Source of the DNA: Lyophyllum atratum
Lineage: Eukaryota > Basidiomycota > Agaricomycetes > Agaricales > Lyophyllaceae
DNA length: 64,000 nt
Direction: 5' to 3'
Assembly (NCBI GenBank): GCA_014905825.1
Contig: JACGCN010000022.1
Location: forward strand, 620,001 to 684,000
Shown piece by piece: positions 21,629 to 31,379 of this stretch; positions within the stretch are counted from its first letter, which is position 1, and the number at the start of each line of letters is the position of its first letter. The notes beneath the pieces are model-generated. The model was not told where the DNA came from. It searched no databases and was given only the letters and a program-made list of their open reading frames with translations. Position numbers and translations under genes: made by a program.

Positions 21629-24600
21629 AAGACATGTTATCAGGGTAGTTATGAGGAATCAAAGACATCGTACCGTTGTGTGCAACGACTTCCACAGCCC
21701 CGTTTACTTGTCCCTTGTAAATTCCCATGTCGGGGTGGGAGGAGGGTTTGGGTGCAAGATATATCATATTGCACAAGATATGATACGGACAGAGGAACGT
21801 AGCCTATACCTGACGCGAACATAAAGATAAATCACATTGGGTACATGAGGCAATCAGGTTGCTACTACAGCTAGATTGCTTGTGAGAAGGGAGATTTTGC
21901 TCTTAGGGTCCTTCCTTCTGTTACGAACGCGACCAACAACAGACTCGGGGTTTCCAAGGGAAACAACACGATACTCCTCGCCCTCATATATTCCATCGAC
22001 AACAACGACGTTTTGACCCTTTACACTGGGCCGGACGGATCGCACATATTTGTCTGGCAGGGAGATCGTGTTGCGCAATCCCAGGACGACCTTGACGTTA
22101 CTCCCCTCTGTTCCGGCCCAAAGTCCAAAGCGGCCTTCATAATCTCCATGTTTCCAGCCCGGGTCACGTAAGACAGGCATGCTGTCTTTGATTTGGAGTT
22201 GGATCTTTTTACCGGCGAGAAATGGCGATACTATCCAAGGGTTGTACGCTGGAGCGAATACAATAGGTCAAATATTGATATGTCATACCTAGATAAAACT
22301 CACCAAAAACAGGATGCGGATTCGGTGTGCGAGAAGACGGATCCCAAGCCGGACTCAACATAGCACTCGAGGAAGCGGGGAGAGGCGTCGATGGCGTCAG
22401 AGGTAGAGCTGATGGCAATATTTCCATCATCCTACGAGATACCTGAGACCAAGGTGCAGCTACGCTCTCTCCTGGTAGCGAGCTCTCTGCGAGCTTCTTC
22501 CATGGCGTTGTTAAGGGCCTCATATCGGGGTCGTCCCTAGCAAAACGTCAACTAAGACCAAAAACAAAAAGTGCAAACATACAGAAAAGCAAGGTTTCCG
22601 AGGTGCATGCGTTGCTGTCGCATGGTAGCCTGAATTTCAACCAGAACGTAGTTGTCTAGCTGGGTGGATTTGATGATCCCCTCGTAATCCTTCAACTTGT
22701 GTTTTATCACTCGAACATGGCGCCCAATGAAGTGGTGGTTGGGATCGCGTCCAAGGGGCTTCAACTGAGGATCGTCTCTGAGAAATGGTCAGAAAAGATT
22801 AATACCAAAGGCGGAACGTACGGAGAAGCGAGCTGGTCAAGGCGGAGCCGTTCTGCTAGCTTCGGGTCTTGGAATTCGACCACCACGAGATGTTGCCCTT
22901 CAGTTGACTTGACAACCCCCTCGCAGTCCTTCAATCTATGATTTCCAACAACTCTAACACTCAGCCCAATAAGATAGGCATTAGGATGCTGTCGAGGATC
23001 ATCAGACTCCTGGTCCTTTGAAGATGGGAGCGGGGTATCACACCCATGTTGAAGGAGGTGGAGGCGGGCATGAGAATCATCGATCTTGTCCTGCGGCCCA
23101 CCAGAATGAGGCGCAGGGCCCCGGCGCATCTCGAATGGCTCGTTCCAGAAGTTAACGCAATGAGGTGAGATATTCACCTAAATTGACATGAGAGAGGATA
23201 CGTTACGTGAATGGGAGGACTGACCTCCTCCGCCTTCTTGTGGTCGTACAGCACCAGCTTCTCTTCTTCAACAGATATTACCCAACCCGTAACACCTGTT
23301 AGTGGTCCAGTGGCAATGATGACCTCATCGCCGACTTTGACATACTTGCGAACCGCCGAGAGGGGTAATGAAAGTTCCATGTCGTCGGGCAATATCCGGA
23401 GCAGGACTTCGTCGTTGACGATGTCTTCGACAACGCCAATGGTGCCCTGTGCTTCGCCTTCCATGACCTTAACGGGATCCCCGATGCGTAATCGCCGCAC
23501 AGCCATCAGTTCCAAAGTTCGCTTGGAAAAATCCTCTGGAATAGACAGATGGTCGAAAAGACGTAATTCCTCTAGCGTCGGAGTGGCTTCTTCGGGATAG
23601 AAACTGCCTGTGTCGAGTAATAGATATCCATCTTGATATACTTTACGCTCAAATACGAAACACTGGTTACGGCGCTCTACAGCCTGCGGTCCCCAAACCG
23701 CTCGGGCTTCGTCGACGTCGAAAAGGCCTTGAGCAGGGCGGCCATGACCAGGACCAGCGCGTTGGCGTTTTCCAAGTGGGTTTGGCCTACGGCGCTCAAG
23801 ATTGAGCCGAGGCACCACAAGAACAGAGATCTCGAATTTGAAGGGGTCGAATACCTTCACATACGCCAGATCACCTTTGTACGGATGCCTCTTCAAACGG
23901 ATCCAAGAATGAACCTGCGGGACGAAGGGATTCGGTTCCTTGAGGCAGGCGGGGACATCCTCTGGTTCGATGACATATATCTGTTGCCAAAATACGTTCA
24001 ATACACCCTGGCAAAGATCCTGGACCTCGTTGGCTTTGGCGGCTTCAATCACAATCCATCCAGGTCTAGTGACCCTGCCTACGATCGATGTGATATCCCA
24101 GCGACCGCCACCACGTAAAATTTTCTCCATCAAGACAAAAGTCGTCGTTTCTTCGCAACCCGGCTGAAGGTGAGTCAGTAGTTATCCACTTTGACCATAC
24201 CGACTTACCTTGACAGCTACCCTCCATAACCGTGCCTCTCCAGTGAACGCGAGGTGGCTGTAGATATGTGGGGATTCATCGCCATCGTTTTTCTGTCCTC
24301 TTTCGCGGGCGCGGGCTAGTAAAGAGTCCCAATCGCCTTCGGCCTGAGCGCGGGTATGCTCCAAAAGCAGGAGATGGTGCGAGACGCCTGCGTCGGTTGC
24401 GACAGGTTCGGTATCCTCTAAGAAGTCATCTGAAATGAATTGACGTTCAGAAAATGGAGGAGAGTTCATAATACTTTGAACGCACCTAGTTCTTCATCTT
24501 CCTCCTCGTCCTCACTGCCCTTGTCATCGACCTCGGCCTCGAGACTCAAGAATCGTGTTATATCGTGTTCCTAGAATTATGTCTGCTCAGTGCCTGTACT

Positions 24601-24630
24601 GAAGGTTGCGTGCAACATACCTCCACTCGT

Positions 24631-25575
24631 TGTGGTAGTAGTTTTTACGCTACTTAGGGACGGATGTCGGGTCGCTCGCCCACAGAACAAGCGTGTAAGT
24701 GTGAAGTAAGAAAGAGAAGGAAGGATGAAGGACGCAGCCTCCACGTGAAACGATCAGACGGAAGCAAAACGCGGGCCGAGGCACACGGATCGGAACAGAC
24801 AAGAATCGGCCGAAACTGACTCAACGCCTCGGTGGACGAAAAGACAAGAGATTCGAGAAGGGGAGAGACGAGACACGAGAGGACTTAAGAGAAGACCAGG
24901 GATCCAAGGATAAGATGATTTTATAGAGGGATTTCGTTGCCCTTTTATACAGTTTTCGGATGCTATTTAAAGAACTATGGAGGAAAGGTATGTTGGTTGA
25001 ATCGGAAATAATCGAGGAAACAATGACGCCGGTGCGTAAGATGACGATGGCGCGAGGAATGTCTAAACTCTAAAAGAGAAAAGAGAGGAAGGAAGCGTAC
25101 CAGGGCCGCCGCCGTCGAAGCCGTCTTCCAGCCAGGAATTGCTCGGGATGCACTCAGCCTCATGGAGTTCGCAGCTGGGCCCCAAACAGCGCGTGATGGT
25201 TAAACCATGGGGGGTGCATCCTTACTCGTCTGGCCTTCGTACAACTCCTCGGGTTCTGGACCTGGCGAGCAACGAATGGGTAAGGTAAATAAAAAGGAGA
25301 TGTTGTCCATATTGAAGCCCGAAAGAAACTCGTCGTCGAACGCGGCAGACGCGGAATGAGATTGTCGATGGGGAAGGGATATCACGCCGGCTGGGCGCTT
25401 AGCGGCTTTGGAAGTCCCTAGAATCAAATCAAAGGTAAGTCGTGTCGGGGATGGGGAGCGTAATGATGAAGTGGTAACATAGAAATTGATAAGGTTCGCG
25501 ATGGTGAAGGTTGAGATAATTGTGAAAGAGGCCAAAAGCAGTCCGGCCCCGTGTGAGTTCGGATACACGACCACA
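24631..25575 (-). repeat. 3' LTR of the gag-only element
   Basis: Starts TGTGGTAGTAGTTTTTACGC and ends CACGACCACA on the plus strand. The gag frame runs into it and stops at 25424-25426. A TATTTAAAG box lies near 24964 and a TTTTATAGAGG box near 24920. Confidence 0.9.
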
Positions 25576-27286
25576 ATAAGGACAAAGAAATAAGCGACGA
25601 CCCCGTCGCGTCAAAAAGAAAGAAAGGAGTGTAAGAACGAATCACAATAAAAGGCAAGTAAAGAAAGATTAATTTCGTGACGAAAAGTAAGAACATATAA
25701 GTGCGGGGATCGAGGTGATGTGAAAATAGTGTCCCCGTCTCGAAAAGCGAGTCCCAAGAAAGCGGATTCGTGTACGCATCCTGAAAAGCAGTCAGAGTAT
25801 GTCGTGGTCGATCTGGTGGTTCTGCCTTCGTTGGTAAGAGGGGATTGGTGTCTGGCGCCAAGTTTCGGGGGCCTTGAAGTTGGGAGCCGTCTTTCTTGTG
25901 ATATTCGTCCGTATGTGATGAAAATGGCAATTGGTCGTCGTTGGTCTTGCAGCCGTGCCGCCCGTGCGAGTCGCAGGCGTCGAGTGTGTCGATGGTTGTT
26001 GCGAAGTCGGCTCGTTGATCGTGAAGTCTGAAAAGGGTGCAGGAAGTCTGATCGAAACACTTGTCGAGGATACGGAATGGTTGAAGTGAAGTACGGGAGT
26101 TGGACCTGTCCGAGTGAGAATAAAATGACGGTTGAACGGAAATTGGAGGCGTATCTGTAACGTTGTGGGCTCCTCGACAGAGTTCTACGACTTCCTCCTC
26201 ACTTGCCACCCCACCGTCACCACAGATGCCGTCGAGTGTAATGGTAGCTGTCACCAAGTCGTTGATATGCGGAATTAGAACACATGTCGGTCGAGTTTCG
26301 AAGCTTCTCTGTACTGCTTGTTGATCGTGAAGTCCGAAAAAGGTGCAGGAAGTCTCCAGACACCCGTCGATAATACGGACAGGTGGAAGCGAAGTATGGG
26401 AGTCGGATCTGCTTGGGTGAGAATAAAATGACGGTTGAACCATAATTGGAGGCGTATCTGTAACCCTGTGTACTCCTCGACAGAGTTCTATAACCCCCTC
26501 CTCACTGGCAACTCCACCATCATCGCGACAGATTTCTTCAGTAACACCTACGTCGACTATTGGCGGCGATGCGATACTGAGAGGATAGTCTGGCGAGTCC
26601 GGTGTAATAATCCGGGTGGTTGGCGTCTCGGATATAAGGTCGTAACTATCTTGGACCACTTCGTATTCGCAGTCGTGAGGTGGTAGGTCGAAATAGTCCA
26701 AGTCGTCATCGGCAAATGCAAGCAAAAGCACCTGTAACACTATGTTGATTTCTGGCGGCGTAGATGCGATCAAACATGACTCTGGGAGCTGTTCCGCGAT
26801 GGTTCTGCGTAGATCCAAGGGTATCCCCCTCCAGAAACATATATCGGCATCGTCTGAAGTCACCTTACCATTTCGAACAAGGGCCCCGAGGCGTGTCATG
26901 AACGACTGGTGGTAGGCGTAGACTTCCTCGAAGCTGGTGATGGATCCTTCCCGAGCATGCCATTTTGCCCAAAGTCGAAGCGCCTCCAGTTCTGAGGTGG
27001 GTCCTGTGTTGTCGTCGGAGCCATAGTAGCGTATGAGACATTTGCGCGCCGCTAGCCAGTCGCATTGGGACCAGACAGGAGAGTTTCCGATGACAAGTCG
27101 TACACGCTGGTGGCAGTAACGGAGAACGAATTTTGGAAGTGCTGAGTGGATGAGTCCGGCGTCGTTTCCGCATCGTTCTAATCGGTCAAGGAAGTTGTAT
27201 ACTCGGTGACCCTTGAAATATGGCATGTCAGGCGTGTTGGGAACTGGCATAGGCATGCGTCTTCGAATCGGAGTTGAGAGAGCCAT
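25424..27286 (-). CDS. Gag-like protein of the LTR retrotransposon
   Basis: It starts MALSTPIRRRMPMPVPNTPD and runs 620 codons without a stop into the 3' LTR. The first 230 residues look like a retrotransposon capsid domain (FKGHRVYNFLDRLERCGND, VRLVIGNSPVW, YHQSFMTRLGALVRNGKV, FWRGIPLDLRRTIAEQLPES). The rest is low in conserved features and includes a roughly 100-residue region that occurs twice (EEICRDDGGVASEEGV and GICGDGGVASEEEV, each followed by TDTPPI and QPSFYSH). A hydrophobic end (FVTKLIFLYLPFIVI) may be an LTR read-through artefact. No zinc knuckle is obvious. Confidence 0.7.
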   Translation of the reverse strand: MALSTPIRRRMPMPVPNTPDMPYFKGHRVYNFLDRLERCGNDAGLIHSALPKFVLRYCHQRVRLVIGNSPVWSQCDWLAARKCLIRYYGSDDNTGPTSELEALRLWAKWHAREGSITSFEEVYAYHQSFMTRLGALVRNGKVTSDDADICFWRGIPLDLRRTIAEQLPESCLIASTPPEINIVLQVLLLAFADDDLDYFDLPPHDCEYEVVQDSYDLISETPTTRIITPDSPDYPLSIASPPIVDVGVTEEICRDDGGVASEEGVIELCRGVHRVTDTPPIMVQPSFYSHPSRSDSHTSLPPVRIIDGCLETSCTFFGLHDQQAVQRSFETRPTCVLIPHINDLVTATITLDGICGDGGVASEEEVVELCRGAHNVTDTPPISVQPSFYSHSDRSNSRTSLQPFRILDKCFDQTSCTLFRLHDQRADFATTIDTLDACDSHGRHGCKTNDDQLPFSSHTDEYHKKDGSQLQGPRNLAPDTNPLLPTKAEPPDRPRHTLTAFQDAYTNPLSWDSLFETGTLFSHHLDPRTYMFLLFVTKLIFLYLPFIVIRSYTPFFLFDATGSSLISLSLLWSCIRTHTGPDCFWPLSQLSQPSPSRTLSISMLPLHHYAPHPRHDLPLI

Positions 27287-27509
27287 GATTGCGAAGTTGG
27301 GAGATGAATAAATGCGCCTAAAACCGAAGAAATCAGCTAAAGAGACACAAATGAAACACGTACCCTTGATTTGGATAGTGAGGTGTAGGGATTGGCTGCC
27401 CGTAATCAGAATGAGGAGAATGTATGCGCTGAAAATGATCAATCAGCGCCGATACGTGAGAATCACGTACCTGACGTGGAGTGCGAGAGGACGAGAACGG
27501 AATACCCGA

Positions 27510-27527
27510 CCCCTGCGGTGGTCACCA
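27510..27527 (-). promoter_or_regulatory. Putative primer-binding site
   Basis: Read on the minus strand, one base after the 5' LTR, the sequence begins TGGTGACCACCGCAGGG. TGG matches the CCA end of tRNAs, as expected for reverse-transcription priming. The tRNA species was not identified. Confidence 0.5.
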
Positions 27528-27528
27528 C

Positions 27529-28473
27529 TGTGGTAGTAGTTTTTACGCTACTTAGGGACGGATGTCGGGTCGCTCGCCCACAGAACAAGCGTGTAAGTGT
27601 GAAGTAAGAAAGAGAAGGAAGGATGAAGGACGCAGCCTCCACGTGAAACGATCAGACGGAAGCAAAACGCGGGCCGAGGCACACGGATCGGAACAGACAA
27701 GAATCGGCCGAAACTGACTCAACGCCTCGGTGGACGAAAAGACAAGAGATTCGAGAAGGGGAGAGACGAGACACGAGAGGACTTAAGAGAAGACCAGGGA
27801 TCCAAGGATAAGATGATTTTATAGAGGGATTTCGTTGCCCTTTTATACAGTTTTCGGATGCTATTTAAAGAACTATGGAGGAAAGGTATGTTGGTTGAAT
27901 CGGAAATAATCGAGGAAACAATGACGCCGGTGCGTAAGATGACGATGGCGCGAGGAATGTCTAAACTCTAAAAGAGAAAAGAGAGGAAGGAAGCGTACCA
28001 GGGCCGCCGCCGTCGAAGCCGTCTTCCAGCCAGGAATTGCTCGGGATGCACTCAGCCTCATGGAGTTCGCAGCTGGGCCCCAAACAGCGCGTGATGGTTA
28101 AACCATGGGGGGTGCATCCTTACTCGTCTGGCCTTCGTACAACTCCTCGGGTTCTGGACCTGGCGAGCAACGAATGGGTAAGGTAAATAAAAAGGAGATG
28201 TTGTCCATATTGAAGCCCGAAAGAAACTCGTCGTCGAACGCGGCAGACGCGGAATGAGATTGTCGATGGGGAAGGGATATCACGCCGGCTGGGCGCTTAG
28301 CGGCTTTGGAAGTCCCTAGAATCAAATCAAAGGTAAGTCGTGTCGGGGATGGGGAGCGTAATGATGAAGTGGTAACATAGAAATTGATAAGGTTCGCGAT
28401 GGTGAAGGTTGAGATAATTGTGAAAGAGGCCAAAAGCAGTCCGGCCCCGTGTGAGTTCGGATACACGACCACA
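27529..28473 (-). repeat. 5' LTR of the gag-only element
   Basis: Second 945-bp copy, the same as 24631-25575 wherever compared (including two chance frames of 62 and 124 codons with identical translations). It contains the element promoter if it is transcribed on the minus strand. Confidence 0.9.
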
Positions 28474-28809
28474 TCGTGCCCGCTTCTTACTACTCATTTG
28501 CTCGACTGTCGAGGGCGCCTACTTGTTGACGTCAGCCATTTCATTTTTATCATCAACTTAAGGACCACTGTACTTCAGACACGTTCTCGGGATCATCATG
28601 GGTGTTCATGAGGTTCTACGCTGCCTACTCTACTACTTAGAAAAACGGTACGTCTAACGGAGAACGCGGAGAAGGAGGCCCTCAGACGCAATGTAGGAGG
28701 TGGTCTGCAACTAAACGGAAACAGGTAGAAATCATGTGACGCAGCGCGTATATGAGTTTGAGCTAGCTTTAGGGTGTGTACAGTGTTCGGTTATTACCGT
28801 CACAAGGCT

Positions 28810-28925
28810 GAAGAAAAAAGTCTCCCTCATCGAGACTCGATCCATGAACCATGGGTTAACAATTAGTCTAAGCGCAGACATAGAGACATAGATACCGCTG
28901 AGCCACTGAGTACTGATCCCTTAAT
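28810..28925 (-). other. tRNA-like Pol III unit (possible SINE or tRNA relic)
   Basis: The minus strand contains TGGCTCAGCGGTA, a good A-box, then about 50 bases later GGATCGAGTC, resembling a B-box, then a short hairpin AGTCTC...GAGACT followed at once by TTTTTT, a Pol III stop. The acceptor and T arms of a real tRNA do not pair, so it is not a functional tRNA. No poly-A or second copy was found. Confidence 0.3.
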
Positions 28926-30453
28926 AGTGTATGTTGCCAAGGTTTACTTACGGGGATGTCGCTTTCAACAACTTACCTTAGCGTTTAAGGACAACTCAAA
29001 GCGCCCAGATAGAACACCACCATTGGACATGGGTAGTTATATTTATAAGCACTTGCGTGCTCCTGATACTACTGGACCAAATTGAAAGAGCCCTTTTCAA
29101 GGTCTCGACTTAATTCGCTGATAACAGGAATTTGATCGTGATGATCAAGGTCAGAAAAGTTACAAGTCCACGTTGGACACACCCTAAACTCTTGACCGCC
29201 CCAAGACGTTGCACTACACAAGTAAACAATGCCTGGGACTCTAACCTAAACCGCCATGAGGTTCAACTCGCTGTTGGAGCCTGCGTTTCCCGACGCGAAA
29301 TAGTACCCCGCACTTATGTATATAGCATCTAGTCGATATAGAGAAAAAAGCACGCCTTTCCTTGAGGAAAACATAAGCCATCAGTGCTAAACCTCCAACT
29401 GCCCACCTGAGATCTCGGGCAAGAAGATCCTGAGGGGTCGTGCGACGCGCCGACGGAGACTTGAGCCCGGGACTCTATTGGCGTTGACCGCGGCCCTCCA
29501 GTAGATGCCTTTTGGGATGAGAAACTCGTGCGTAACACGTTCAGTTGTTATTGTCAACGTTTTTTCATGCGTCTCCAATAGGTACTGCAAATGCATCTGC
29601 CTTCGAGAAGAGTATGTACTCTACATCGGTACTCGTGAACCTCGCGCATCTTCTTATAATTAATAGATACCCACCTGCTACAAGATCCTGGACCTGATCC
29701 ACCGCGAAATTATCAGCTGGGACTCTCAATGTGATTGAAGCTACACAGTGAGTACTCTGGCCACTGTTCACGCCTTCTGACTTGGGCCGCTTATGGGTAC
29801 TACACTCTAGGCCACCCTGGACATCTCGGGCAAGCGCTGTCACCGCCAGCAAGTCCGCTACTCCCGAATTCCGAATGCATCGCTAGTTTACACCAGCCAA
29901 CACTTGTGTTAAGCGCTAGATCCCCACCGAAAGCCCCTTCCTCAAGCATGATCTCTTCGTAAATCTGGCGCAGATATAGAGGGTCAGGACTCAGGAATTG
30001 GTCCGTACCAGTGGAGGTGTCTTCAGTGTATCTTACTAACTCAGTTACCAGCATGACCATCGATTCAAATGGGAGTGCCGCAAAGAACTACGGAAAATAT
30101 ACAAACGTTTGCCTTCAATATGCCTTCCCATTCATGTCTCGCTAACACTTATGATCACAGGAAACACCGGCCACCATCATGGACCACTACCGTAGCACTC
30201 ATCAAAGGGAAACACAAAGGTTCATCACTGACAATCTATCCTTCACATCGGTAGCTAACGATCCCTTTTATAGAGATGGGCATCCCTTTCGTATTCGAGT
30301 CTTTCGTGCTATATCGTCAAAGGGAACACAAGTCCGGATCCGTCTTTCATACGTATAATAGCCAACGATCTCATCAGAAGAATCTTCTCCCTTGTTTCGT
30401 GAAGTATAAAGCGTCACGATATTCGGTATGTAGCTACATCATCCTACTGGCTC
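28926..30453. other. Region with decayed coding fragments
   Basis: Minus-strand frames between 30060 and 29330 are short and interrupted (for example VDQVQDLVAGGYLLIIRRC, ITTERVTHEFLIPKGIYWRA). They may be a decayed gene of the cargo, but I do not recognise it. The remainder is non-coding. Confidence 0.3.
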
Positions 30454-31165
30454 ATGACTTCGCCCGTTAATGACAGTCTTGCTTCACCGTCCTGCCAGCC
30501 GCAGGTAATCCGGGACGATCAGGAGCCATTCCCCGACCGTGGCGATGGAGCCACACCCGCTATAATCGTACACCCCGAACCTCTGCCTCTGCCAGGTCGG
30601 TCCCTCCCCATGGATCTGTGTTTCATGGCCATAAAACTCAGAGTAAGCATCTCCAGCTAGCTATACCTTTGTTCTGTGTATTAACCGTGCTTCTCGTGAT
30701 TGCTCTCCTCTTCAGACAACTTTTATCAACACTAAAGGCTTAACACCACAAACTGCTAAATTAGCTGCCGATGATTTTGTGAAGCGAAAGGTATTTGCGG
30801 TCAATAAGCGAGCAAACATGACCCTAATGTTTTGACTGCAGTACGAAGAGCGGAAACTGATCTTAAAGAACATTATCCGCGACCGGAAGCCTTCCTTGCA
30901 CGAATTAATGGCCAATAAGAGCTGGCCGGAAAAAGAGTTCATTCGAGCGCGATGCGAGAGGGCCATAGCGTTAGCTAGCGTAAGTGCACCCAGTGATTAT
31001 GATACGAAAACACAAACTTTAGGTACTAATCATGATGATATTTCTACAGATTCCCGAAGCAGATCGGAGCACGAGTGCACTAGCCATAGATCTAGATTAG
31101 CGAGCGACAACGCGGCTTCAGCAGGATCTGATTCCGATAATACGCTCATGTTTTACCGTGATTAA
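30454..31165 (+). CDS. Hypothetical 195-residue protein upstream of Tnp2
   Basis: Three exons (30454-30642, 30716-30790, 30842-31165) with GT-AG introns close in frame. The N-terminus is Pro-rich; the middle is helical and charged (LTPQTAKLAADDFVKRKYEE, RKLILKNIIRDRKPSLHELM, SWPEKEFIRARCERAIALAS); the tail is Ser/Asp-rich. It lies 215 bp upstream of the Tnp2 transposase on the same strand, the place where CACTA elements often carry a second, DNA-binding gene, so a transposition accessory role is a plausible but untested inference. Family not recognised. Confidence 0.5.
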
Positions 31166-31379
31166 CACGTTTTACTTATATGATCAACCAATAAGACATG
31201 ATTGACAGATAAGAGACTGGCAAGATAATACCCATCACCTCATCTCTTCGAATTCGTACTAGATACAACCCAAAGCTCACCACTGTTCACGTTCACGTCG
31301 CCGGTTTGTATTAGTCCCACCCACTCATGTATCTTCGTCCCGACTGACCGTTGTAAGGAATTTAGATAAAACGTGGAAT

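Larger units (their letters stand above)
24631..28473 (-). mobile_element. Gag-only LTR retrotransposon
   Basis: Two 945-bp direct repeats (24631-25575 and 27529-28473), each TG...CA and identical wherever I compared them, bound a 1,953-bp interior. TCGT flanks both sides (24627-24630 and 28474-28477). The only long frame is a gag-like gene on the minus strand; no protease, reverse transcriptase, RNase H or integrase is present. Just inside the right LTR on the minus strand the sequence TGGTGACCACCGC fits a tRNA primer-binding site. It must be mobilised by another element. The apparent identity of the LTRs implies very recent insertion. Confidence 0.9.
21854..28497 (-). pseudogene. SPT5-like KOW/NGN protein, first exon split by an LTR element
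   Basis: The minus-strand ORF runs from ATG 28497-28495 (MSSKKRAR) through the LTR element to VE and GT at 24621. Exons then follow at 24570-24486, 24429-24209, 24163-23225, 23177-22822, 22777-22583, 22536-22304 and 22248-21854. With the LTR element and one TCGT omitted the frame closes to 817 residues. Features are a basic start, an acidic segment (DDKGSEDEEEDEEL), an NGN-like region (WDITSIVGRVTRPGWIVIEA, VFWQQIYVIEPEDVP) and several KOW motifs (IGDPVKVMEGEAQGTIGVVE, VGDEVIIATGPLTGVTG, GLSVRVVGNHRLKDCEGVV, GRHVRVIKHKLKDYEGI). Spt5 with Spt4 clamps elongating RNA polymerase; whether this shortened relative does so is unknown. As it stands the start codon is 3.8 kb from the body, so it is probably dead or mis-spliced. 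Confidence 0.82.

Noticed and set aside
23178..23206. 29-nt intron using GTAACG in the SPT5-like gene
   Set aside because: Shorter than any other intron here; the GTCAGT donor at 23224 gives a 47-nt intron and keeps frame.
24975..25574. 62- and 124-codon frames repeated at 27873-28472
   Set aside because: They lie inside the two LTRs and are duplicated only because the LTRs are.
28810..28925. A functional tRNA gene
   Set aside because: A- and B-box-like words exist, but acceptor and T arms do not pair.
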